From assembly GCA_046160865.1 (NCBI GenBank), contig JBJXHG010000145.1:1-44382 (forward strand): a stretch of 44,382 nucleotides of DNA, given 5' to 3'. The notes below the pieces were generated by a model. That model was not told the origin of the DNA, ran no database searches, and worked only from the letters and a program-made list of their open reading frames with translations. Source of the DNA: JBJXHG01 sp046160865. Its GTDB lineage: Bacteria > Planctomycetota > UBA1135 > GCA-002686595. This document shows, one piece after another, positions 8,554 through 16,584 of this stretch (the first letter of the stretch is position 1; the number at the start of each line of letters is the position of its first letter). The translations under genes were made by a program, and so were the position numbers.

Positions 8554-11481
8554 TCAGCGCGGCACGAGCGTTGTGCCGGCGATGCGGTCGACGATGCTGC
8601 GCGTCGGCGACCAGAGCGCGTGCGCGATCGCGGCGGCGTGCACGGTGGCCGTGATCGCGAACACGGCGATCGTCGCGCCGAACGAGCCGAGATGCATCAG
8701 GTAGCACGCTGCCAAGTACGCGGCGGAGAGCGGGACCCAGGCGAGCAGCGCGCGCCATGTGCAGCGCATGCGCGAGGCGAGCGGTCCCTTGCGCGAGCGC
8801 ACGCGGATGCCGCAGAGGCGCATCGTCAATCCGCCGAACGCGAAGAACGACGCCACGGTCGCGACCACGCCCCACAGCGTGACGAGCACCGGCACCGACC
8901 ACGCGGGTATTCCGTACCTCAGGCGCCGCGCGAACGCGATGTCGCTCGAGGCCTCCGCATCGAACAGCGATGCCGCGATCTGCCGGGCGCGCGTGACCTC
9001 GTCGTTCGACGGCGACGTGCGGCGCGCCTGAACCTCGGCGAGTCTCGCGCGCTTCTCGGCGTCGACCTTTTGCAGCATTTGATTCCCGAACGGCGGCGCG
9101 AGCCCGTTCACGACGAGCGTGTCGAGTGCGTTCTTCTGCTCCGGCGTGAGGGACAAGGCGGGCGTCTCGGGCGCGGCGCCTCCGGTCGTATCCAGCCCCA
9201 CGCGCAGCTGGCCGACTTCCAGCGCGAATTCGTCCGGCTGCGCCGCGGACGATTTGGAAGCGAACTGCTCGGGGTACATCACGCGCATCGACGCTTTCGC
9301 TTCCGCGACGTTCGCGATGGCGGGCACGATCCACAGCGACATCACCAAGATCACCGCCGCGAGCACGGACGGCACGACGACCGCGAGCAGCATCTGCGTC
9401 GCGCGCGCGGAATGTGTGAGCGCGGCCGGACGATCCGACAGTGCCGCGAACTCGCGCTGGATCTCGTGCACGCTCGAGTACGGTTCGCCGCGGCCGAGCA
9501 AGCGCTCCGCGATGGGATCCGCGTACGCCGGCACGTCGTGCAAGCCGTGCGTTCCGTCGCCGCTCGAGTCCGCCAAGACCGTGCGCGCGGATTGCACGAA
9601 CAGGCCGAGCGCATCGAGCTTGGTCGTTTGCGCTTCGCAGAACGAAACGTCGACGAGGCGCGCGTTCCAATTGCGGTCGAGCCAGGTCTGCTCGGCATCG
9701 TAATGCGATCCGCGGCGCTCGGACTCGCACGCGGCCAGCTCCTCGGCGAGGCCGTGCAGATAGCGCTGCGCCATCGGCCAGCTCATGCGCGCGCCGGAAC
9801 TCGCCCACGCGCGCAAGCTCGTGCCGCCCGGCGCTTCGAAGACCTCGTATCGATGGCCGTCGACGTGCGACTGGCCGAGCCAGCGCAGCCGGCCGGGCCG
9901 CGCGAGACCGCGACGCTGCTCGTCGAGCTCTGCGCTCGTCGCGTGGATCCAGACGCCGCGCTGCAGTTCGGGATCGCGGCCTTGCATCACTTCGCCGCTC
10001 GGCGTGCGCCCCATCGATCCTTCGATGTCGTACGGACCGATGCGCGCCGGAAGGCCAGCGTGTGGCGTGGGCTTGGCGTTCGGCGGCGGCGCTGCGCGCT
10101 GCAGGCGCACGAGAGGCGACGCCATTTGTACGACTCGCATGCCGGTCGCCAGGTCGTGCATCGCGCGGTAGCCGTTGTGCTTCCGCGCGGTCGTGAAGAA
10201 CACGACGTGAACGAGGACCGGCAAGAGAGATGAGAGGAGCGAGAACGCCTGCTGGTCGTCCGCCACGAAGGCGATGCACGCCCAGTAGATGAGCGTCGAG
10301 GGCAGCGCGAACATCGCGGTGCGCGCCGCCGCGCGCCCGAGCGACGGCTGTCCGGTCGAGACCGCGACGATGCGCTGACCCAGGATCCACTTGCCGAAGC
10401 CTGCGCCGAACAAGCCTTCGCACGTTGACAAGTAGAAGAATGGTGTCGATTGCAGCGCGAGTGCGAAGAGCACGGACTTCATGACCCATGGCCGGTCGGC
10501 CTCGAAGCCAGAGAAGTCCAGGCCCATTCGGTCGGCGGCGATCATGAGGGCGGTGGAGAACGAGCTGACGAGCGCGGTGTCGAGCGCGTAGCCGATGAAT
10601 CGCCGCATGAAGCGCGCGGGCTCGACGTTCACGCGCGCGAACGGCTGCAGCGCCTCGCGGAAGCTCGCGTGATCCTGGAAGCGCTTCTTCGGGTCGCGCT
10701 CCATCGCGCGCAGCACGACCTTTTCGAGACCCACCGGGATGTCGGCGCGAACTTCTCGCGGCGGCGTCGGCGGCTCCGACAAGATGCGTGCGAGCACTTC
10801 GCCGATGTTCGAGCCTACATACGGCGGCCCACCCGTTAGAAGCGCGTACAGCGTCGCTCCGCACGAGTACAAGTCGCTGCGCACGTCGACCTCGCGCCCT
10901 TTGATCTGCTCCGGCGCCGCGTATAGCGGCGAGCCGAGGAACGCGCCGGACTGCGTGAGCTGCACGTCGGGCTCGAGCGAGCGCGAGAGGCCGAAGTCGC
11001 CGACCTTGACGTGTCCGTCCTCGGTCGTGAAGCAGTTCGACGGCTTGACGTCGCGGTGGATGACGCCGGTCGCGTGCGCGGCTTCGAGGCCCTCGAGGAT
11101 CTCGAGCGTCCAGCGCACGGCGGTCTCGATCGGAATGCGCTCGCCGCGCGCGATGCGTTGGTCGAGCGTCTGGCCGGCGCACAGCTCCATCGCGATCGCG
11201 GGCGCGCCATCGACCTCGTGCGCGCCGAACACGAATACGCAGTGCGAGTCCGAGATCGCGGCCGCGAGGCGGGCCTCGCGCCGGAAGCGCTCGAACGCTT
11301 CGCCCGACACCGACAAGTCCTTGAGCAGGACCTTGAGCGCGACTTGGCGTCCCGAGCTCAACTCCTCGGCGAGGTACACGACGCCCATGCCCCCGCGTCC
11401 GAGTTGTCGCAGCAAACGAAACCCGCCCGCCTCGCGCGGGAGTTCGGTGCGTGCAGGTGAGGCGGGGACTTCAGGCAGCAT
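8554..11481 (-). CDS. Ser/Thr protein kinase with two RDD membrane domains and an internal pseudokinase-like domain
   Basis: 975 residues. Residues about 20-280 are a complete Hanks-type kinase: glycine loop GRGGMGVV at 28-35, lysine K50, HRD with D144, DFG with D162 and APE at 189-191. Residues about 290-455 form an RDD membrane domain, from RFIGYALD to NGYRAMHDLATGMRVV. Residues about 480-685 again look like a kinase fold, opening with IGPYDIEGSMG. It lacks the glycine loop pattern, the catalytic HRD Asp and a proper DFG (LVDVSF at 609-614 instead), so it should be inactive. A transmembrane segment follows near 695-720. After a soluble stretch comes a second RDD-like domain ending RSIVDRIAGTTLVPR. 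The active kinase domain should be cytoplasmic. Partners and signals are unknown. The gene is monocistronic or leads into the FG-GAP gene 152 bases downstream. Confidence 0.9.
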   Translation of the reverse strand: MLPEVPASPARTELPREAGGFRLLRQLGRGGMGVVYLAEELSSGRQVALKVLLKDLSVSGEAFERFRREARLAAAISDSHCVFVFGAHEVDGAPAIAMELCAGQTLDQRIARGERIPIETAVRWTLEILEGLEAAHATGVIHRDVKPSNCFTTEDGHVKVGDFGLSRSLEPDVQLTQSGAFLGSPLYAAPEQIKGREVDVRSDLYSCGATLYALLTGGPPYVGSNIGEVLARILSEPPTPPREVRADIPVGLEKVVLRAMERDPKKRFQDHASFREALQPFARVNVEPARFMRRFIGYALDTALVSSFSTALMIAADRMGLDFSGFEADRPWVMKSVLFALALQSTPFFYLSTCEGLFGAGFGKWILGQRIVAVSTGQPSLGRAAARTAMFALPSTLIYWACIAFVADDQQAFSLLSSLLPVLVHVVFFTTARKHNGYRAMHDLATGMRVVQMASPLVRLQRAAPPPNAKPTPHAGLPARIGPYDIEGSMGRTPSGEVMQGRDPELQRGVWIHATSAELDEQRRGLARPGRLRWLGQSHVDGHRYEVFEAPGGTSLRAWASSGARMSWPMAQRYLHGLAEELAACESERRGSHYDAEQTWLDRNWNARLVDVSFCEAQTTKLDALGLFVQSARTVLADSSGDGTHGLHDVPAYADPIAERLLGRGEPYSSVHEIQREFAALSDRPAALTHSARATQMLLAVVVPSVLAAVILVMSLWIVPAIANVAEAKASMRVMYPEQFASKSSAAQPDEFALEVGQLRVGLDTTGGAAPETPALSLTPEQKNALDTLVVNGLAPPFGNQMLQKVDAEKRARLAEVQARRTSPSNDEVTRARQIAASLFDAEASSDIAFARRLRYGIPAWSVPVLVTLWGVVATVASFFAFGGLTMRLCGIRVRSRKGPLASRMRCTWRALLAWVPLSAAYLAACYLMHLGSFGATIAVFAITATVHAAAIAHALWSPTRSIVDRIAGTTLVPR

Positions 11482-11607
11482 GCGGCCGGGATTCTAGCGA
11501 GCAGGCGCGCGGTTCTAAGCTTCGAGCGTCGTTGCAACTCGTTGTCGTACGGACGTTCGGAGCGATCCTTCACGATGCGTGTGAAGAAACCGGTCTGGCG
11601 CTCGCAT

Positions 11608-11623
11608 ATCGCGATGATATCAT
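11608..11623. promoter_or_regulatory. Overlapping palindromes in an AT-rich patch upstream of the SPFH gene
   Basis: ATCGCGAT (11608-11615) and ATGATATCAT (11614-11623) are two perfect palindromes sharing two bases. They lie in an AT-rich patch that stands out from the GC-rich surroundings, 45 bases before the SPFH start codon. This is where an operator or promoter would be expected. A ribbon-helix-helix protein is encoded two genes on and would be a natural ligand, but that link is inference. Confidence 0.45.
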
Positions 11624-11668
11624 TCCGATAACAAGCCCGTCCAGCGGTCCAAGACTCAGGAGATTCGC

Positions 11669-12559
11669 ATGCAAACTCGCAACCCGTCCCAGGAGCGCCA
11701 AGCCAACAGCCTGCCCGGCTACGCCATGCTCGCGTTCGTGGTGTTGCTGTTCGTCGCGTCCGTGGCGGCCATCATCTACGGCGGGAACACGAAACAGCCC
11801 GCGTTCATCGTGCCCGGTCTCCTGGGCGCGATCGCATTCCCGATCCTCTTGCCAGGCTTCTTCATCGTCGAGCCGAACCTCGGGCGCGTGCTCGTCCTGT
11901 TCGGCAGCTATCGCGGGACGGTGCGAGCGCCGGGCTTCTGGTACACGAACCCGTTCACGTCGAAGAAGAAGATCTCGCTGCGCGCGCACAACCTGAACGG
12001 CAAGACGCTCAAGGTGAACGACCTGCTCGGCAATCCGGTCGAGATCGCGGCCGTCGTCGTGTGGCAAGTGCGCGACAGCGCGCAAGCCTTGTTCGACGTC
12101 GAAGGCTTCGAGCACTTCGTCGAGGTGCAGAGCGAGGCGGCCATCCGGTTGGTCGCGAGCCGCCACCCCTACGACGACGACCAAGTCGCCGACGTGACGA
12201 CGACCTTGCGCGGTAGCGCGGACATCGTCTCGCACGAGCTGCAGCACGAGTTGCAACAACGACTCGCGATCGCCGGCATCGACGTCGTCGAAGCGCGTCT
12301 ATCTCACCTGGCTTACGCGCAGGAAATCGCGCACGCGATGCTGCAACGCCAGCAAGCGACGGCGATCATCGCGGCGCGCCAGAAGATCGTCGAAGGTGCC
12401 GTCGGCATGGTCGAGATGGCGCTGGAAAAGCTGTCGGCGCGCGACATCGTGCACCTCGACGACGAGCGTCGAGCCACCTTGGTCGGCAATCTGCTCGTCG
12501 TGTTGTGCGGTCAGACCGCGCCGACGCCGGTCCTCAACACCGGATCGCTCTACAACTGA
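11669..12559 (+). CDS. SPFH/band-7 domain membrane protein
   Basis: 296 residues. The ATG at 11669 follows an AGGAGA site at good spacing. Two hydrophobic segments (about 20-40 and 47-68) form a hairpin anchor. The SPFH/band-7 domain then starts with FIVEPNLGRVLVLFGSYRGT and spans to about residue 240. Its helical part contains QEIAHAMLQRQQATAIIAARQKIVEGAV, the usual oligomerising alpha-helical extension. SPFH proteins form membrane ring complexes that organise microdomains or control proteases. No NfeD partner is adjacent, which separates it from the usual NfeD-linked arrangement. A ribbon-helix-helix gene begins 13 bases after the stop. Confidence 0.9.
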   Translation: MQTRNPSQERQANSLPGYAMLAFVVLLFVASVAAIIYGGNTKQPAFIVPGLLGAIAFPILLPGFFIVEPNLGRVLVLFGSYRGTVRAPGFWYTNPFTSKKKISLRAHNLNGKTLKVNDLLGNPVEIAAVVVWQVRDSAQALFDVEGFEHFVEVQSEAAIRLVASRHPYDDDQVADVTTTLRGSADIVSHELQHELQQRLAIAGIDVVEARLSHLAYAQEIAHAMLQRQQATAIIAARQKIVEGAVGMVEMALEKLSARDIVHLDDERRATLVGNLLVVLCGQTAPTPVLNTGSLYN

Positions 12560-12572
12560 CCCGAGCGCATTG

Positions 12573-12788
12573 ATGGGACCTCAGGAGCGAGCGCGAGATG
12601 CGGGGAACGGCTCTCCCGAGCGGAAGCCGTTCCTCTTGCGCTTGCCGCCGGAGCTGATGGAAGAGCTGCGCGTGTGGGCCAACCAAGATCTGCGCAGCTT
12701 GAACGGACACATCGAGTTCTTGCTGCGCCGCGCCGTCGAGGAGCGCGGTGGGAGCGCTGCGGCGCGCGCGCGCGGGAAGAAGAAGTGA
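12573..12788 (+). CDS. Ribbon-helix-helix (Arc-like) DNA-binding protein
   Basis: 71 residues. After a polar N-terminus, residues about 20-58 match the Arc/MetJ pattern: a strand in KPFLLRLPPELMEEL, then a helix, the SLNGHIEFLLRRAVEE helix and a basic tail. The strand contacts DNA in such dimers. It lies 13 bases downstream of the SPFH gene and is probably cotranscribed with it. I recall SPFH-RHH neighbours in other bacteria, but I cannot confirm that here. Autoregulation at the palindromes before the SPFH gene is a reasonable guess. It converges with the following minus-strand gene with a 20-base gap. Confidence 0.8.
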   Translation: MGPQERARDAGNGSPERKPFLLRLPPELMEELRVWANQDLRSLNGHIEFLLRRAVEERGGSAAARARGKKK

Positions 12789-12808
12789 TCGCGAGTCGCG
12801 CTCGGCGC

Positions 12809-15316
12809 TCACTCGCCGACTTCGACGTTCATTCCACGCAGACGCTCGCGCGCGTCGTCACGGCGCTTCTGTAGGTCGGCTTCGAGCGTCTTCCAGAACT
12901 CGATGCGGCCCGCGTCGTCGGCGCCCGAGTCGTCGATCATGTAGGCCGGGCTCTTGCGTGTCGCCATCAGGATGCTGTGGTCGGCGATGCGCTGGTGGTG
13001 CACCGGCGGCGGCGCGCTGTGCAGGTTGTGGCCGATGAAGACTCCGAAGCCGGCCTCGCGCGACTGCGGCACGCTGAAGTCGACGTACGTCCAATCGTCG
13101 GTGATCGAGCGCACGCCCGCGACGTACTTCGCGAGGTCGTCGGGCCCCATCATGTGCAGGCTCAGGAGCTCGATCGGCGAGCGGAAACCGATGCGCTCGA
13201 GATCCGCGCGCACGAGCGGCGCGTCGAAGCGGGCTTGGATCTCGGCGGGTGTGAAGCGAATCGTCTTCGGCGAGCCGATCAGCAAGAGGTCGGCGAAGCC
13301 GCTGCCGCTCCACGCACTGCCTTGCGGGAACACGTCCAGGAACGTGCGGATCAGCATCTTCATCTCGCGTTCTGGAAGCAGGATCACGTTGATCCACTGG
13401 CAGATCACGCCGTCGTCGGTCATGTGCTCGCGCGCGAGCTCGTAGAACTCGCGTGTGTACAGGTTCACGACGGTCGCAGAGTGGATCTCCGGCGGCTCGA
13501 GCTGGATGACGTCGAAACGCTCACGGTTCGTCAGCAGGAAGTTGCGTCCGTCCTCGATGTGCATCTCGAGGTTCGGCGCGCGCAGCACGTCGCGGTTCGT
13601 CGGGAAGTAGCTCGCCGCCTCGACCGCACCCGGGCTGAGCTCGACGCACACGAAGCGGTCGGGCTGATACTGCGCGAGCGCGCTGAGCGTGTTGCCGACG
13701 CCGAAGCAGATCGAAAGGATCGAGCGCGGATCGGGGTGCAGCATGCACGGCAAGTGGCCGTACAAGCGATTCGGGATCTCGGTTCCCGTTCCGGCCGTGC
13801 CGCGGCCGTCGGAGTATCGGATGCCGCGCGTCCCGCCCGGCAGCTCGACGACCATCACCGTGTCGGTCACCTCTTCCTTGTAGAAGAGGATCTTCGGGTA
13901 CTTCACTTCGTAGAAACGGCGGAAGACGTCGCGGTCGACGTTCCACAGGATCGCGCTCACGGCGAGCGCCGTGCACCCGAGGCTCAGGGCGATACGCAGC
14001 GGCGATTTCGGACGGTAGAAGAGCAGCAGGAAGCCGCCGACCAAGTTGAAGCCGATCGCCACGGTGATCGCGTTGCGCAGTCCGAGCCAGCCGATCAGCA
14101 AGAAGCCCGTGACCACGGAGCCGAGGATGTTCCCGAACGTGACGAAGCCGTACGAGTTGCCGATGCGCGATCCGAGCTCGTCCGCGTCGTCCGCGCACAG
14201 CGCGGTCGCCATCGGGAACGTCATGCCCATCACGAACGTGGGGACGAAGACGATCACGATCGCCGCCGTCGCCATCGTCGCGAGCGCGGAGGCCCACTGC
14301 TGCGTGCCGATGACATCGGCGACGCGTTCGAGGATGCCGGGTAGCTCGCCGGTCAGATAGATCGAGAGCCACACGTACGTGGCGAGCGCGAGCTGCAGTG
14401 CGCCGAGCACGCGGATGTTCGTCCAGCGCGCGGGCAGGCGGCTGTAGACCAAGCTGCCGAGCGCGACGCCCAGCAGGAACACGATCAAGATCATGCTGAA
14501 CGCGTACGTCGAGTTGTGCACGTACAAGAGCAGCGTGCGATTCCAGATGATCTCGTAGGAGAGCGCGGCGAATCCCGACAAGAAGATGACGAGCTCGACG
14601 ATGCCCGAGCGGATTGCGCGCGGCGGACGGGCGGATCGCGGTACTTGTGGCGCGACGCGCACGGGCTCGTGCGTGCGCGCGACGTAGATCGCGAGCACCG
14701 CGAGGGCGAGGTTGAATACGACGGCGGCGACGGTCGTGCCGAAGATGCCGAGCTTTTCGAGCAGCCAGAACCCCGCGAGTCCGGTGCCGAGCACGGCGCC
14801 GAGCGTGTTGATGCCGTAGAGCAGGCCGAGGCGCTCGCCGGTTTCGCTCGTGCGCTCCATGAGAGTCCGTGCGAGCAGTGGCAGCGTGCCGCCCATCAAA
14901 ATCGTCGGCAGGAGCAGCAGCACGAACGCGATCGCGAAACGCACGATGCTCGCGCCGACGGTGCCGCTCGGCAGCCAGGCGTGTCCGCTGCGCAAGAGCC
15001 ACGGCAGTCCGTCCGCGAGGCCGAAGTAGAGCGCGGCCGCGTACGCCGCGATCGCGAGCTCGCAGTAGCCGTACGCGCGCAGCGGATTGCGGATGCGATC
15101 CGACATCCGGCCGATCGTGTACGCGCCGATGCACAGACCGAACATGAACGCCGACAGCACCGCGCTCACCGCGTAGATGCTGATGCCGAACGACAGCGTC
15201 AGCTGCCGCACCCACACCGTCTGGTAAACGAGAGCGCACGCGCCGGAGGAGAAGAAGAGCGGAAACGCGAACCGCGAAATGGCGATCGCCGGTGCGCTGC
15301 GTGTGGGTTCGGCCAT
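12809..15316 (-). CDS. Fused multi-pass membrane (MFS-like) and spermidine synthase-like protein
   Basis: 835 residues. The first half (about 10-480) has around a dozen hydrophobic segments of the MFS/spermine-synthase-associated type, opening with FFSSGACALVYQTVWVRQL, a signature of this fusion family. The second half (about 485-715) is a Rossmann methyltransferase-like spermidine synthase domain: SICFGVGNTLSAL for the nucleotide-binding loop, VELSPGAVEAA, then EDGRNFLL and FDVIQLEPPEIHSA in the place of the usual DxxDP loop. The catalytic Asp pair of true spermidine synthase is not conserved (EPPE in its place), so polyamine synthesis is doubtful. Such fusions are common in Planctomycetota and have no established function. 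The gene is monocistronic. Confidence 0.88.
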   Translation of the reverse strand: MAEPTRSAPAIAISRFAFPLFFSSGACALVYQTVWVRQLTLSFGISIYAVSAVLSAFMFGLCIGAYTIGRMSDRIRNPLRAYGYCELAIAAYAAALYFGLADGLPWLLRSGHAWLPSGTVGASIVRFAIAFVLLLLPTILMGGTLPLLARTLMERTSETGERLGLLYGINTLGAVLGTGLAGFWLLEKLGIFGTTVAAVVFNLALAVLAIYVARTHEPVRVAPQVPRSARPPRAIRSGIVELVIFLSGFAALSYEIIWNRTLLLYVHNSTYAFSMILIVFLLGVALGSLVYSRLPARWTNIRVLGALQLALATYVWLSIYLTGELPGILERVADVIGTQQWASALATMATAAIVIVFVPTFVMGMTFPMATALCADDADELGSRIGNSYGFVTFGNILGSVVTGFLLIGWLGLRNAITVAIGFNLVGGFLLLFYRPKSPLRIALSLGCTALAVSAILWNVDRDVFRRFYEVKYPKILFYKEEVTDTVMVVELPGGTRGIRYSDGRGTAGTGTEIPNRLYGHLPCMLHPDPRSILSICFGVGNTLSALAQYQPDRFVCVELSPGAVEAASYFPTNRDVLRAPNLEMHIEDGRNFLLTNRERFDVIQLEPPEIHSATVVNLYTREFYELAREHMTDDGVICQWINVILLPEREMKMLIRTFLDVFPQGSAWSGSGFADLLLIGSPKTIRFTPAEIQARFDAPLVRADLERIGFRSPIELLSLHMMGPDDLAKYVAGVRSITDDWTYVDFSVPQSREAGFGVFIGHNLHSAPPPVHHQRIADHSILMATRKSPAYMIDDSGADDAGRIEFWKTLEADLQKRRDDARERLRGMNVEVGE

Positions 15317-15577
15317 GGAGGAGGCGGGAGTCGTCCGAGCTAGTGGATCTTCGGGACGCGGAGCTCCTCATCTTAGAGCCCGGGTCAGGGTGCGTCGCCC
15401 CAGCAAGCGCCCTCGTGTGCCGATCTCGTGGTGCAACGTTGCAGCGCACCGTTGCGGCTCGCGCGGCGCCAACGGCGGCTGATGGCGTCCATGCCGACGA
15501 ACCGTCCGCGCGCGACGTGGATCGCTCGCTATCCTGACCGTGTCTCGCGTGCGCGCGAGATGCTGGAGAAACACACG

Positions 15578-16159
15578 ATGCCTCTCACTCGCGATCGAGC
15601 CTGGGAACACCTCTGCACGTGGACGCGCACGGACGCGTTGCGCAAGCACGCGCGCGCCGTCGAAGTCGTCATGCGCAGTGCGGCCGCGCGCTACGGACGC
15701 GGCGCGGTCGACGAGGATGCGTGGGGTATTGCCGGGATGCTGCACGACGCCGACTACGAGGCGTGGCCCGAGGACCATCCGCAGCGCATCGTGGCTTGGC
15801 TCCGCGAGCAGGGCGAGGAAGAGATCGCGCACGCGATCTCCGCGCACTACACGAAGTGGAACGTGCCGTACGTGACCGCGCTCGACAAAGCGTTGCTCGC
15901 CTGTGACGAACTGACGGGATTCGTCGGCGCGTGCTGTCATGTGCGGGAGGGCGGAGTCCTTTCGCTCGAGCCGAAGAGCGTCGTGAAGAAGCTCAAGGAC
16001 AAGGGCTTCGCGGCCAAGGTCGAGCGGAGTGAAGTCGCGGCGGGAGCGGAGCTGCTCGGCGTCGACCTGAACGAGCACATCGCGTTCGTGATCGCGGCGC
16101 TGCGTCCGCACGCGCTCGAGCTCGGTTTGCTCGGCCGAAGCCCGACGACGGCGTCGTAG
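15578..16159 (+). CDS. HD-domain metal-dependent hydrolase
   Basis: 193 residues from the ATG at 15578, which has GGAGAA upstream; an open frame back to 15428 is Arg-rich and not family-like. The HD superfamily ligands are visible: H24 in RKHARAVE, H56-D57 in GMLHDADYEA, histidines H85 and H90, and D110 in LLACDELTG. The family acts on phosphate esters of nucleotides or similar compounds. This compact single-domain type is usually annotated as a hydrolase of unknown substrate. The stop at 16159 is immediately followed by an inverted-repeat element that could end transcription. Confidence 0.85.
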   Translation: MPLTRDRAWEHLCTWTRTDALRKHARAVEVVMRSAAARYGRGAVDEDAWGIAGMLHDADYEAWPEDHPQRIVAWLREQGEEEIAHAISAHYTKWNVPYVTALDKALLACDELTGFVGACCHVREGGVLSLEPKSVVKKLKDKGFAAKVERSEVAAGAELLGVDLNEHIAFVIAALRPHALELGLLGRSPTTAS

Positions 16160-16231
16160 CCTCTCTCACCACGCCGCGCGTCGGCGGCGTCGAACTCCGT
16201 CTCGCTCGCGGCGTGGTGACGCCTGCGGGCT
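16157..16231. repeat. Short inverted-repeat element, member of the CTCTCACCAC/GTGGTGA family
   Basis: Perfect 13-bp arms TCACCACGCCGCG (16166-16178) and its complement (16207-16219). Outer sequences CTCTCTCACCAC on the left and GCGGGCT on the right resemble the ends of the larger elements at 29773-29948 and 35465-35641. This is the shortest copy and begins at the stop codon of the HD gene. It may also act as a terminator. Confidence 0.6.
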
Positions 16232-16584
16232 GAGTGCGATCGATTGCGCACAATCGGGGACCGGACGGTGCCAGAGCGACGTCCTGTCTTTCGCGAACGG
16301 GCTCGATAGCCTCCGCGGAACAGAAAGAATGGACGAGGTCGACGTCGTTCTCGGGCGCAGCCCAGACAGCGCGAAAGTCCTGCACGTCGGTGGCAACCGA
16401 ACGGACATTCAGGCGGTCACCGTCCGCAGCCGAATGATTGGGCGCGTCACGACGGGGCCAGGCGTCGGACGCTGCGCATGGAGAGTGCGCGCTGCGGGCA
16501 GGGGGGGATCTTGGGGCGGGCAGCGAACCCAGATACACTTTTCCGCCGCCGGGGACCTGAGCCATCGAGAAGAGTAAAGGGGTC
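16232..16584. other. Intergenic stretch without a supported gene
   Basis: Together with the preceding repeat, this makes a 425-base gap before the propeller gene. Short frames here (for example 16329-16577) have no family resemblance or start signals. A GTGCGATCGATTGCGCAC near 16236-16253 is a near-palindrome centred on ATCGAT and could be a regulatory site. The rest probably holds the promoter of the secreted protein gene. Confidence 0.5.

Noticed and set aside
16329..16577. An 82-residue plus-strand frame before the propeller gene
   Set aside because: No ribosome site, no family resemblance, and composition like non-coding DNA.
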